Below are positions 8,758-17,433 of a DNA stretch of 64,000 bases, piece after piece. Each line of letters opens with the position of its first letter. Position 1 is the first letter of the stretch. Below the pieces are notes generated by a model. The model worked only from the letters and a program-made list of their open reading frames with translations. It did not search any database and was not told the origin of the DNA. Source of the DNA: Streptomyces sp. F001 (lineage in GTDB: Bacteria > Actinomycetota > Actinomycetes > Streptomycetales > Streptomycetaceae); NCBI RefSeq assembly GCF_004187715.1, contig NZ_QZWF01000016.1, positions 1 through 64,000 on the forward strand, written 5' to 3'. A program made the position numbers and the translations under genes.

Positions 8758-10281
8758 TCACTCCTCGTCGCCGCGGGCCGGTTTCATCACCTCGGCGAGG
8801 GTGGTCTCCTCATGGCGTCCGAGACGGCTGTGGGAGCGGCCGTAGATGAAGTAGACGACGAAGCCGATCGCCATCCAGATGGCGAACCGCACCCAGGTCT
8901 CGGCGGACAGGTTCAGCATCAGCCACAGCGAAGCCAGCACGGACACGATCGGGAGCACGGGCACCCAGGGGGTGCGGAAGGCGCGGTGCAGGTCGGGGCG
9001 GGTCCTGCGGAGGATGATCACGCCCAGAGCGACGACCACGAAGGCGAACAGGGTGCCGATGTTCACCAGCGCGGCGAGTTCCTGCAGGGGCGTGAAGCCC
9101 GCGAGGATCGCGATGAGGACGCCGAGCAGGATGGTCGGCCGGTGCGGGGTCCTGAACCGCGGGTGGACGCGGGAGAAGAAGCGGGGCAGCAGGCCGTCCC
9201 GGCTCATCGCGAAGAACACCCGGGTCTGGCCGAGCAGCAGGATCATGCAGACGGTGGTCAGGCCGACGGCGGCGCCGAAGCTGATGAAGCCCGCGTACCA
9301 GGGGTGCCCGGTGGCCTTGAACGCGTCGGCGAGCGGGGCGTCCACCGACAGCCGGCTGTAGTGCTGCATACCGGTGACGACGATCGACACCAGGACGTAG
9401 AGCGCGGTGCAGATGAACAGGGAGCCGAGGATGCCGCGGGGCATGTCACGCTGCGGGTTCCTGGTCTCCTCGGCGGCGGTGGCCACGACGTCGAAGCCGA
9501 TGAACGCGAAGAAGACGACCGAGGCGGCGGTGAAGATGCCCATCACGCCGAAGTCGGACGGCGCCCAGCCGAACATCAGCTGGATGAGCGGCGACTCCAG
9601 GCTCCTCCCCGCCTCCTGGGGCTTCGCCTCGGGAATGAACGGTTTGTAGTTGTCGGCCGTGATGAAGAAGGCACCCGCGATGATCACGACCAGGACGACG
9701 GTCACCTTGATGGCGACGACGAGCGAGGTGACGCGCGCGGACAGCTTCATGCCGAGCACCAGGATCACGGTGAGGACGAGCACCAGGGCGGCGGCGAGGA
9801 TGTCGAAGCCGAAGCCCTCGGCGCCCTCCCGGGTGCCGAGCGCCTCGGGCATGTGCCAGCCCACGTTGTCCATCAGCGAGGCGACGTAGCCGGACCAGCC
9901 GACGGCCACCACCGCCGTGCCCAGCGCGAACTCCAGGACGAGGTCCCAGCCGATGATCCAGGCGGGCAGTTCGCCCAGGGAGGCGTACGAGAAGGTGTAC
10001 GCGGAGCCGGCCACCGGGACGGTGGAGGCGAACTCCGCATAGCACAGCGCGGCCAGGGCGCAGACGACGCCGGCCACCACGAAGGCCAGCGCCACGGCCG
10101 GTCCGGCGTGGGTCTTCGCGGCCGCGCCGGTGAGGACGAAGATGCCGGTGCCGATGATGACGCCGACGCCGAAGACCGTCAGGTCCAGGGCGGACAGGGA
10201 TTTCTTGAGCGCGTGCTCGGGTTCCTCGGTATCGAGGATCGACTGCTCGACCTTCTTCGTCCGGAAGAGGGTGCTGCTCAC
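8758..10281 (-). CDS. Amino acid permease, APC superfamily
   Basis: 507 residues with about 12-13 membrane helices. The first helices carry FGVGVIIGTGIFVLTG, the substrate-binding loop signature of the cationic amino acid transporter branch of the APC family, and CYAEFASTVPVAGSAYTFSY follows. The long loop before helix 7 and FFAFIGFDVVATAAEETRNP also fit. The start is GTG 10281 with GGGAGG upstream. It lies downstream of dxs in the same direction, but a strong hairpin in between (10367-10408) suggests separate transcription. The substrate is probably a basic or broad amino acid; this is family inference. Confidence 0.85.
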   Translation of the reverse strand: MSSTLFRTKKVEQSILDTEEPEHALKKSLSALDLTVFGVGVIIGTGIFVLTGAAAKTHAGPAVALAFVVAGVVCALAALCYAEFASTVPVAGSAYTFSYASLGELPAWIIGWDLVLEFALGTAVVAVGWSGYVASLMDNVGWHMPEALGTREGAEGFGFDILAAALVLVLTVILVLGMKLSARVTSLVVAIKVTVVLVVIIAGAFFITADNYKPFIPEAKPQEAGRSLESPLIQLMFGWAPSDFGVMGIFTAASVVFFAFIGFDVVATAAEETRNPQRDMPRGILGSLFICTALYVLVSIVVTGMQHYSRLSVDAPLADAFKATGHPWYAGFISFGAAVGLTTVCMILLLGQTRVFFAMSRDGLLPRFFSRVHPRFRTPHRPTILLGVLIAILAGFTPLQELAALVNIGTLFAFVVVALGVIILRRTRPDLHRAFRTPWVPVLPIVSVLASLWLMLNLSAETWVRFAIWMAIGFVVYFIYGRSHSRLGRHEETTLAEVMKPARGDEE

Positions 10282-10366
10282 GGCATACCTCCCACGCTTG
10301 TCGGCCTCGACATGATCGAGAGGGGGCGTAGTGCGCGTATGCCCCGGCGTGAGCAGTTTCACGCTG

Positions 10367-10408
10367 ATGGGCCGGTTGCACCACTTCACCGTGGTGCAAC
10401 CGGCCCAT
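10367..10408. terminator. Terminator hairpin downstream of dxs
   Basis: Two perfect 18-bp arms (ATGGGCCGGTTGCACCAC and its complement) with a six-base loop lie 11 bases beyond the dxs stop. A weaker second hairpin (GCGTGA/TCACGC) lies at 10347-10364. Confidence 0.9.
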
Positions 10409-10418
10409 TCAGGGAGTT

Positions 10419-12341
10419 TCAGTCGCGTGCGGCTTCGATCTCGTCGGCCGCGGACTGCCCGTACCGTCCGTCGAGCCTGGCGACCAGCCCGGTGACCTGG
10501 CGGGCGATGTCCGGGGCGGTGAGCCCGATCTCCGCCATGACCTCGGCGCGGGAGGCGTGGTCGAGGAAGCGCGGCGGGATGCCGAAGTCCCGCAGCGGGA
10601 CGTCGACGCCCGCGTCCCGCAGGGTCTGCGCGACGGCCGATCCGACGCCGCCGACACGGGAGTTGTCCTCGACGGTGACGACCACGCGGTGCCGCTCGGC
10701 GAGCGGGGCCATGGCCTCGTCGACCGGCTTGACCCAGCGCGGGTCGACGACGGTGGTGGAGATGCCCTGCTTGTCGAGGAGCGTGGCGATCTCCAGGCAC
10801 ATCGGCGCGAGGGCGCCCACGGAGACCAGCAGCACGTCGGGGGTGGTGGTGCCGGGCTCGCGCAGCACGTCCATGCCGCCGACGCGGCCGACGGCGGGTA
10901 CGGCGGGGCCGACGGCGCCCTTGGAGAAGCGGACGACGGTCGGGGCGTCCTTGACCTCGACGGCCTCACGGAGCTGGGCGCGGACCTGCTCGGCGTCCCG
11001 CGGTGCGGCCAGCCGCAGCCCGGGGACGACCTGGAGGATCGACATGTCCCACATGCCGTTGTGGGAGGCGCCGTCGGTGCCGGTGACGCCGGCGCGGTCG
11101 AGCACGAAGGTGACGCCGCACTTGTGCAGGGCCACGTCCATGAGGACCTGGTCGAAGGCGCGGTTGAGGAAGGTGGCGTAGACGGCGAAGACGGGGTGCA
11201 CCCCGCCGTGGGCGAGGCCCGCGGCCGACACGGCGCCGTGCTGCTCGGCGATGCCGACGTCGTAGACCCGCTCGGGGAAGCGCTTGGCGAACTTGTCGAG
11301 ACCCACCGGCTGGAGCATGGCGGCGGTGATGGCGACGATGTCCTCACGCTCCTCGCCCAGCTTGACCATCTCGTCGCCGAAGACGGAGGTCCAGTCGGCA
11401 CCGCTCGTGGCGATCGGCAGGCCGGTGTCGGGGTGGATCTTGCCGACGGCGTGGAAGCGGTCGGCCTCGTCCTGGAGGGCGGGCTGGTAACCGCGGCCCT
11501 TCTCGGTGAGGCAGTGCACGATGACCGGCCCGCCGAACCGCTTGGCACGCGCGAGCGCCGACTCCAGGGCCACGATGTCGTGCCCGTCGATCGGCCCGAC
11601 GTACTTCAGCCCGAGGTCCTCGAACATGCCCTGCGGCGCGATGAAGTCCTTGAGGCCCTTCTTGGCCCCGTGCAGGGTCTCGTAGAGGGGCTTGCCGACG
11701 ACCGGGGTGCGGTCGAGGATCTCCTTGGTGCGGGTGAGGAAGCGCTCGTACCCGTCGGTCGTGCGCAGCGTCGCCAGGTGGTTCGCGAGGCCGCCGATGG
11801 TGGGCGCGTACGACCGCTCGTTGTCGTTGACGACGATGACGAGAGGGCGGTCCTTGGCCTCGGCGATGTTGTTCAGCGCCTCCCAGGCCATACCGCCGGT
11901 GAGCGCGCCGTCACCGATGACGGCCACGACATGGTCGTCGCGTTTGCGCAGCTGGTTGGCTTTCGCGAGGCCGTCGGCCCAGCCGAGGACGGTCGAGGCG
12001 TGCGAGTTCTCGATGACGTCGTGCTCGGACTCGGCCTGCGAGGGGTAGCCGGACAGGCCGCCCTTCATCTTCAGCCTGCTGAAGTCCTGACGGCCGGTGA
12101 GCAGCTTGTGGACGTAGGACTGGTGGCCGGTGTCCCAGAGCACCTTGTCCTTCGGCGAGTCGAAGACCCGGTGCAGGGCGATGGTCAGCTCGACCACACC
12201 GAGGTTGGGGCCGAGGTGGCCGCCGGTCTTGGAAACCGCCTCGACGAGGAAGGTCCGGATCTCCTCTGCCAGCTGGTCCAGCTGCTCCAGGCTGAGCCGG
12301 TCCAGATCGCGCGGTCCCCTGATGCGGGTCAGCAGCGGCAC
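10419..12341 (-). CDS. dxs: 1-deoxy-D-xylulose-5-phosphate synthase
   Basis: 640 residues, the usual length. It condenses pyruvate and glyceraldehyde 3-phosphate with thiamine diphosphate, the first step of the MEP isoprenoid pathway. Visible motifs are GHQSYVHKLLTGR, VIGDGALTGGMAWEALNN (the GDG...NN thiamine diphosphate motif), DRAGVTGTDGASHNG and VVTVEDNSRVGGVGSAV. The start is GTG 12341 behind AAGGAGG. A TAGACT-like -10 hexamer lies upstream near 12389-12394 (minus strand). The gene sits alone between two terminators. Streptomyces often has a second dxs elsewhere. Confidence 0.95.
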   Translation of the reverse strand: MPLLTRIRGPRDLDRLSLEQLDQLAEEIRTFLVEAVSKTGGHLGPNLGVVELTIALHRVFDSPKDKVLWDTGHQSYVHKLLTGRQDFSRLKMKGGLSGYPSQAESEHDVIENSHASTVLGWADGLAKANQLRKRDDHVVAVIGDGALTGGMAWEALNNIAEAKDRPLVIVVNDNERSYAPTIGGLANHLATLRTTDGYERFLTRTKEILDRTPVVGKPLYETLHGAKKGLKDFIAPQGMFEDLGLKYVGPIDGHDIVALESALARAKRFGGPVIVHCLTEKGRGYQPALQDEADRFHAVGKIHPDTGLPIATSGADWTSVFGDEMVKLGEEREDIVAITAAMLQPVGLDKFAKRFPERVYDVGIAEQHGAVSAAGLAHGGVHPVFAVYATFLNRAFDQVLMDVALHKCGVTFVLDRAGVTGTDGASHNGMWDMSILQVVPGLRLAAPRDAEQVRAQLREAVEVKDAPTVVRFSKGAVGPAVPAVGRVGGMDVLREPGTTTPDVLLVSVGALAPMCLEIATLLDKQGISTTVVDPRWVKPVDEAMAPLAERHRVVVTVEDNSRVGGVGSAVAQTLRDAGVDVPLRDFGIPPRFLDHASRAEVMAEIGLTAPDIARQVTGLVARLDGRYGQSAADEIEAARD

Positions 12342-12475
12342 CCGTGCCTCCTTGCAGTAGAGCTGTTCGAGCTGTTGCCGGGCCTGACGAGTCTAATGTT
12401 CCGCCCAGGCGACCGACGCCGGGGCGGTGCGTCATACATCACGCGTTCGGCTCTACCCAGCTCATGGCTTTCTTA

Positions 12476-12524
12476 CGGCGTGACTGTGCCCGGTACCCCA
12501 TTGGTACCGGGCACAGTCACGCCG
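12476..12524. terminator. 22-bp perfect hairpin terminator after xylH
   Basis: Arms 12476-12497 and 12503-12524 are fully complementary, with a core TGACTGTGCCCGGTACC and a five-base loop. The hairpin begins eight bases after the xylH stop. It is among the strongest hairpins in the window. Confidence 0.9.
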
Positions 12525-12531
12525 CCTACTC

Positions 12532-13827
12532 CTACGCTCGACCGGCAGTCTTCTGCGTACGACGAGTGATGGAGTCAATAACCACCGTCGTCAGCAGCAC
12601 GCCCGCCGTGATCATGTACTTCACCGGCTCGGCGATGGACTCCAGCTGAAGCCCGTACTGGATCGAAACAATCACCAGCACACCGAGAAGAGCGTTCCAG
12701 GTGCGGCCCCGGCCGCCGAAGAGGCTCGTGCCGCCGATGACCGCCGCCGCGATCGCGTTCATCAGCAGGTCACCCGTGCCCGCGCTCTGGTTGGCCGACG
12801 CGATCTTCGACGCCAGGAACAGACCACCGATCGCCGCGAACCCACCGGAGATCGCGAAGACGGAGATCCGCACCGCAGTGACGTTGATACCCGCACGACG
12901 CGACGCCTCGACGCTGCCACCGAGCGCGAACACCTTGCGCCCGTACGCCGTCCTGCGCAGCACGAAGTCCGTGCCGACGAGGAACACCAGGAAGATCACC
13001 GTGGCCAGCGGCAGGCCCTTGTACTGGTTGTACATGAACGCCGCAGCGAAGGAGACCACCGCCAGCAGCCCCGTCCGCAGCAGCGTGTCGCTCAGCGGCC
13101 GCGACGGGACACCCGCCGCCTCACGGCGCCGGTTGCCGAGGAACGAGGTGATGAAGAAGACCGCGGTCACCACGGCCGCCAGGCCGTACGCGGCGGCGAT
13201 GTCCGTGAAGAAGTACGTCGTCAGCCGGCCGATGAGGCCCTCGCTGTCGAGGTTGATCGTGCCGTTCTCGCCCAGCGTCTGGAGCATGAAGCCCAGCCAG
13301 AAGAGCAGACCGGCCAGGGTGACCGCGAACGCCGGAGCGCCGAGGACCGCGAAGAAGAAGCCGTGCGCCGCGCCGATGACGACGCCCGCGCCGACGGCGA
13401 ACAGCACCGCCAGCCACTCGGGCCAGCCCTGGTTGACCGCCATCACGGCCGCGATGGCGCTGGACGCGCCGCTGATCGAGCCGACGGACAGGTCGATCTC
13501 GCCGAGCAGCAGCACGAAGACGATACCGACGGAGATCATGCCCGTGCCGACCATCGTGACGGTGATGTCGCTGATGTTCTGCGCGGACAGGAACGCCGAG
13601 TTGAGGGACTGGAAGACGATGCAGATGACGACCAGGCCGACGATGACGGGCAGGGAGCCCAGCTCGCCCGCCTTCATCTTGCGCTTGAACTCACCGAGGT
13701 AGCCGGCGAGGCCCTGCTCGCGCACCAGGAGCCGCGGGTCGACCGCGGTCACCGCGGCCGCGGCGGCTTCGGGGTTCTCGACGACGGTCTCGTCCTGCGG
13801 GGACGTGGAGGTCTTGTCGATGCTCAC
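12532..13827 (-). CDS. xylH: Xylose-type ABC transporter permease
   Basis: 431 residues with about ten membrane helices, the ribose/xylose branch of sugar permeases. Hallmarks are VFVLLLGEIDLSVGSISG and the cytoplasmic loop ALGGSVEASRRAGINV, followed by GGTSLFGGRGR near the C-terminus. The start is GTG 13827 after GGGAGG and overlaps the xylG stop (GTGA). It works with the ATPase XylG and the binding protein XylF upstream. Position next to the ROK regulator matches xylFGH (SCO6009-6011) of S. coelicolor, where Rok7B7 controls it. Confidence 0.9.
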   Translation of the reverse strand: MSIDKTSTSPQDETVVENPEAAAAAVTAVDPRLLVREQGLAGYLGEFKRKMKAGELGSLPVIVGLVVICIVFQSLNSAFLSAQNISDITVTMVGTGMISVGIVFVLLLGEIDLSVGSISGASSAIAAVMAVNQGWPEWLAVLFAVGAGVVIGAAHGFFFAVLGAPAFAVTLAGLLFWLGFMLQTLGENGTINLDSEGLIGRLTTYFFTDIAAAYGLAAVVTAVFFITSFLGNRRREAAGVPSRPLSDTLLRTGLLAVVSFAAAFMYNQYKGLPLATVIFLVFLVGTDFVLRRTAYGRKVFALGGSVEASRRAGINVTAVRISVFAISGGFAAIGGLFLASKIASANQSAGTGDLLMNAIAAAVIGGTSLFGGRGRTWNALLGVLVIVSIQYGLQLESIAEPVKYMITAGVLLTTVVIDSITRRTQKTAGRA

Positions 13828-14606
13828 TGGGAAACCTCCCCGGTCGTGCGCGCCGCACGGCGGGTCACGGCATTGTCGGTGGCGCCGGTGATGGCGGAGA
13901 TGATCTCTTCCTGCGAGGTCGTCTTGACCTCGAAGACGCCGTTGTTGCGGCCCAGGCGCAGCACCGCCACCTTGTCGGCGACGGCCTTCACATCGGCCAT
14001 GTTGTGGCTGATCAGGATCACGGCGTGGCCGCGCTCGCGCAGCCGCTCGACCAGGTCGAGGACCTGGGCGGTCTGCTCGACGCCGAGGGCGGCGGTGGGC
14101 TCGTCGAGGATGACCAGCTTGGGCTCGCCGAGCATGGAGCGGGCGATGGCCACGGTCTGGCGCTGACCGCCGGAGAGCGAGGCGATCGGGATGCGGACGC
14201 TGGGGATGCGGATCGACAGCGTCTTGAGCAGCTCCTGGGCGCGGCGCTCCATCTCGACCTCGTCGAGGACGCCCCACTTCCGCAGCTCACGGCCGAGGAA
14301 CAGGTTGCCGACGACGTCGATGTTGTCGCACAGCGCGAGGTCCTGGTAGACCGTCGCGATGCCCAGGGCCTGGGCGTCGTGCGGCCTGTTGATCGAAACG
14401 GACTTGCCTTCCCACTCGATGACGCCCTCATCGATGGGGTGCACGCCGGCGATCGTCTTGACCAGCGTGGACTTTCCGGCGCCGTTGTCGCCGACCAGGG
14501 CGACCACTTCCCCGGCGTGGACCTCAAGCTCTACGTCGGTGAGCGCCTGAACGGCACCGAACCGCTTGGAGACCCCGCGCAACGCCAGCACGGGCGTAGC
14601 GGACAC
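13824..14606 (-). CDS. xylG: Sugar ABC transporter ATP-binding protein, single-domain XylG
   Basis: 260 residues carrying one ATPase domain: Walker A GDNGAGKST, signature LSGGQRQTVAIARS, Walker B LVILDEPT and switch His in LISHN. Enterobacterial XylG has two ATPase domains in tandem; this actinobacterial type has one, so two copies must pair in the complex. I use GTG 14606 because AAGGAG is eight to nine bases upstream; the ATG at 14615 touches that ribosome site and cannot be used. It is separated from xylF by 200 bases with strong hairpins. Confidence 0.9.
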   Translation of the reverse strand: MSATPVLALRGVSKRFGAVQALTDVELEVHAGEVVALVGDNGAGKSTLVKTIAGVHPIDEGVIEWEGKSVSINRPHDAQALGIATVYQDLALCDNIDVVGNLFLGRELRKWGVLDEVEMERRAQELLKTLSIRIPSVRIPIASLSGGQRQTVAIARSMLGEPKLVILDEPTAALGVEQTAQVLDLVERLRERGHAVILISHNMADVKAVADKVAVLRLGRNNGVFEVKTTSQEEIISAITGATDNAVTRRAARTTGEVSQ

Positions 14607-14671
14607 GTGAACCATCTCCTTCGCCGCCTGACCCGGCGGGAGGTTGTGCAGAAGACTGGGGGGATGTTCCG

Positions 14672-14721
14672 TCCGGCGCCCCGCACGAGCTTGCGGGGCT
14701 GTATGTACGCGGGGCGCCGGA
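14672..14721 (-). promoter_or_regulatory. Mutually exclusive hairpins between xylF and xylG
   Basis: On the transcript the first arm TCCGGCGCCCCGC (14721-14709) and the middle arm GCCCCGCA (14699-14692) can both pair with the third arm TGCGGGGCGCCGGA (14685-14672). The long form has 13 pairs, the short form eight. Either would protect or end the xylF message and lower the expression of xylG and xylH relative to the binding protein. Confidence 0.6.
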
Positions 14722-14806
14722 GGAGCCTGGAGAACTGCAGTCCCGTACGGGAATCCAAGGACGAGTTCCTGGGTGATTCCCGTACTTCAAAGGGACTTGC
14801 GGCTGC

Positions 14807-15919
14807 TTACTTCAGGCCGATCTTGGCGCAGGCCGACTTGTACTTGCCGGTGCAGATCTCGTCGACCGTGTAGACGCCGTCCTTGATGACGGTGTCGTTG
14901 ATGTTGTCCTGGGTCAGCGAGGTGACCGGGACCAGAACCGAAGGAACATCCTTGGCGCTGCCGCTGGAGACCTTGTCCTTGGCGATGGAGTCCAGGGACT
15001 CGCCCTTGGCGAGCGCAACGGCCATCTCGGCGGCGGCCTCGGCCTCGGGGGCGTACGGCTTGTAGACGCTCATGTACTGCTCACCGGTGACGATGCGCTG
15101 GACGCCGGCGAGTTCGGCGTCCTGGCCGGTGACCGGAACCTCGATGCCGGCCGACTTCAGGGCGGTGATGATGCCGCCCGCCATGCCGTCGTTGGCGGAG
15201 TAGACGCCGACGATCTTGTTCTTGCCGAGCGCGGAGATGGCCGCCTCCATGTTGGAGTTGGCGTTCTCCGGCTTCCACTCCTTGGTGTCGTACTCCTTGC
15301 CGATCTTCACCTTGCCGTCGAGGACGGAGTGGGCGCCGTCCCGGAACTGCTTGGCGTTCGGGTCGGTGACGGAGCCGTTCATCATGACGATCTGGCCGTC
15401 CTTGGCCTTGTCGCCGAGCGCCTCCAGGAGGGCCTCGCCCTGGGTCTTGCCGACCTGGACGTTGTCGAACGAGGTGTAGGCGCTGATCGGGCCCTCGGCC
15501 AGGCGGTCGTAGGCGACGACCTCGATGCCGGCGTCGACGGCCTTCTGCACGGAGTTCTTGATGGCCTTGGCGTCCACCGCGTCCAGGATCAGCACGTCCA
15601 CCTTGTTGGTGATCATGGTGTCGACCTGCTGCGCCTGCAGGTTGGCGTCCTGCTTGGCGTTGTTGTACTGGATCTCCGCCTTGTTGTTCGTCAGCTCCTT
15701 GATCTTCTGCTCGATCAGAGGCCGGTCGAACTTCTCGTAGCGCGCGGTCTGGTTCTCCGGAAGGAGGAGGCCGACCTTGATGTCGTCGCCCTTGGCGGCG
15801 GAGCCGGTGGAGTCGTTGTCACCGCCGCCCGCTTCCTCAGCGCTGCCACAGGCGGCGAGAGAAACGGCCATCGCACCCGCGGCAATGGCAACTGCGGCAC
15901 GACGCATACGCGTGTTCAC
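14807..15919 (-). CDS. xylF: Xylose-type ABC transporter substrate-binding lipoprotein
   Basis: 370 residues. The signal ends at a lipobox (AVSLAACGS, Cys about 24), so the protein is tethered to the outside of the membrane. The mature part is the periplasmic-binding-protein fold of the ribose/xylose group: DDIKVGLLLPENQTARYEKF, ISAYTSFDNVQVGKTQGEAL, VYSANDGMAGGIITALKSAG and EVPVTGQDAELAGVQRI. The start is GTG 15919 with GGGAGG upstream. First gene of xylFGH. Its own promoter region holds candidate regulator sites. The substrate xylose is inferred from family and context. Confidence 0.9.
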   Translation of the reverse strand: MNTRMRRAAVAIAAGAMAVSLAACGSAEEAGGGDNDSTGSAAKGDDIKVGLLLPENQTARYEKFDRPLIEQKIKELTNNKAEIQYNNAKQDANLQAQQVDTMITNKVDVLILDAVDAKAIKNSVQKAVDAGIEVVAYDRLAEGPISAYTSFDNVQVGKTQGEALLEALGDKAKDGQIVMMNGSVTDPNAKQFRDGAHSVLDGKVKIGKEYDTKEWKPENANSNMEAAISALGKNKIVGVYSANDGMAGGIITALKSAGIEVPVTGQDAELAGVQRIVTGEQYMSVYKPYAPEAEAAAEMAVALAKGESLDSIAKDKVSSGSAKDVPSVLVPVTSLTQDNINDTVIKDGVYTVDEICTGKYKSACAKIGLK

Positions 15920-16039
15920 TTCATAACCTCCCTGACGAGGCCGCGACGTTGCGGCCGAGGTGGCTGGAAGTCAACTCGGCCGCACGTGCGACGTCAAGAA
16001 GTAAATCCTTAACGGGTTGGCAACGGTGCCATCCGTTCT
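15920..16039 (-). promoter_or_regulatory. xylF promoter and probable ROK operator region
   Basis: The 120-base gap contains, on the minus strand, an AT-rich stretch GTTAAGGATTTACTTCTTGACG near 16009-15988 in otherwise GC-rich DNA, preceded by CCGTTGCCAACCCG. TTGACG could serve as a -35. ROK repressors bind AT-rich half-sites of this kind, so this is the most likely target of the adjacent regulator. Confidence 0.45.
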
Positions 16040-17251
16040 CTAAGTGAAGGCGGGTGCCGCAGCCCTCAGCACACCGGCCGCGCTTCCGTCCAAAAGGGTC
16101 GAATCACCCATCTCACTGAGTGCGAGGGCGAGCGCTCCGAGCACCTCCGCCCGGCCCCCAAGTGCCCCAGGAAGAATGGAGAGTTGACGCGCGGCGCTCG
16201 GGATGGCGTAGCGGCCGACGGACTCCCTGATCGACCCGAGCACCAGCTCACCGGCCTCCGCGAGATCACCGCCCAGCACCACGCGGCTCGGGTTCAGCAG
16301 GTTGCAGAGATTGGCGACTCCCATGCCGACGTGACGGCCGACGTCGGCGATCACCCGACGGCAGCCCGGGTCGCCGTCCCGCGCCAGCCGTACGACCCCT
16401 TCCATGGTCAAGTCGGTGCCGTGACTGGGCTGGAGGAGCGGGAGCACATAGCGCGCGGCCGCGAAGGTCTCCAGGCAGCCGCGGTTTCCGCAACGGCAGA
16501 CGGGCCCGGATTCATCGAGGGTGATATGCCCGATCTCACCTGCGGTGCCGCCAGGACCCCGGTAGATCTTCCCGTCGATCACCAGGCCGGCGCCGACACC
16601 GCTGGAGACCTTGATGTACGCCAGGTCCCGCACGCCCTTGCCGCTGCCCCAGACCAGCTCGCCCAGGGCGCCCAGGTTGGCGTCGTTGTCCACGTGCACC
16701 GGCACGCCGAGCCGCCCCCGCAGCTCCTCGGCGGGCTTGGCGCCGGTCCAGCCGGGCAGGATGGCGGTCGAGCCCAGCGTCCCGGACTCCACGTCGATCG
16801 GGCCGGGGACGCCGAGGCCCACCCCGGCGATCTTGGCCCGGTCCACTCCGGTCGCCGCGATCAGCCGGTCGACCAGCACTTCCGCCCGGTCGAAGCCCTG
16901 CGCCGCGGAGGCGTCCACGTCCAGCGGCTCGGACTCCTCGGCCAGCACCTGATGGGCGAGGTTCCCGACCGCGACGCGCAAATGCGTGTGCCCGAAGTCC
17001 ACCCCGATGACAATCCCGGCGTCACCGCTGAGCGAGACGCTGCGGGCTCGCCGGCCACCTGCCGAGGTGGGCGTGACCTCGACCGTTCCGCCGTCCTTGA
17101 GCTCCCGGACGATGTTGGAGACCGTCGCCGCGGACAGTCCGGTCGTCCTGGCGATCTCCGCCTGGGTGAGGGATCCCGCCAGCCGCACGGCTCGTACGAC
17201 CCGCTCCAGGTTGGCTCGGTGCAGCGACGACTGCGACCCCGGAGTCTCCAC
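16040..17251 (-). CDS. rok7B7: ROK-family transcriptional regulator
   Basis: 403 residues. The N-terminal winged helix (LTQAEIARTTGLSAATVSNI) is followed by a ROK sugar-kinase-like domain: VIGVDFGHTHLRVAVG, GLGVPGPIDVESG, HVDNDANLGALGE, GGTAGEIGHITL and the zinc motif CRCGNRGCLE. I place the start at GTG 17251, five bases after AGGAGG; the frame continues upstream to a TTG at 17302 without a ribosome site. It lies between xylFGH and the ngcEFG-type importer, exactly like SCO6008 (Rok7B7), which in S. coelicolor controls xylose transport, carbon repression and antibiotic production. Orthology is inferred from order. Confidence 0.9.
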   Translation of the reverse strand: METPGSQSSLHRANLERVVRAVRLAGSLTQAEIARTTGLSAATVSNIVRELKDGGTVEVTPTSAGGRRARSVSLSGDAGIVIGVDFGHTHLRVAVGNLAHQVLAEESEPLDVDASAAQGFDRAEVLVDRLIAATGVDRAKIAGVGLGVPGPIDVESGTLGSTAILPGWTGAKPAEELRGRLGVPVHVDNDANLGALGELVWGSGKGVRDLAYIKVSSGVGAGLVIDGKIYRGPGGTAGEIGHITLDESGPVCRCGNRGCLETFAAARYVLPLLQPSHGTDLTMEGVVRLARDGDPGCRRVIADVGRHVGMGVANLCNLLNPSRVVLGGDLAEAGELVLGSIRESVGRYAIPSAARQLSILPGALGGRAEVLGALALALSEMGDSTLLDGSAAGVLRAAAPAFT

Positions 17252-17377
17252 GACGACCTCCTGCGCACGGGACCGCCTCGACGAGGCCCCGTCTATGTCC
17301 AACTAGTGAACTCTAAGCTGAGCCGTACAGGGCGCGTCCCGTCAAGAGGTTGAACAATTTCCGGGGTCGCGCACACA

Positions 17378-17417
17378 GCGCGCACACCGCTCCCCGGCGC
17401 GGAAGCGGTGTGCGCGC
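17378..17417. terminator. Terminator downstream of the ngc operon
   Basis: GCGCGCACACCGCT and AGCGGTGTGCGCGC form a perfect 14-bp stem with a 12-base loop, starting 17 bases beyond the last stop of the minus-strand importer. Confidence 0.88.
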
Positions 17418-17433
17418 AATCGGTTACGGAACG

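Noticed and set aside
8641..11181. 846-codon plus-strand frame opposite permease and dxs
   Set aside because: Runs through two well-supported genes on the other strand; low-complexity shadow.
13824..14606. xylG as a truncated gene because it has one ATPase domain
   Set aside because: Single-domain versions are normal in Streptomyces and the ends are intact and coupled to xylH.
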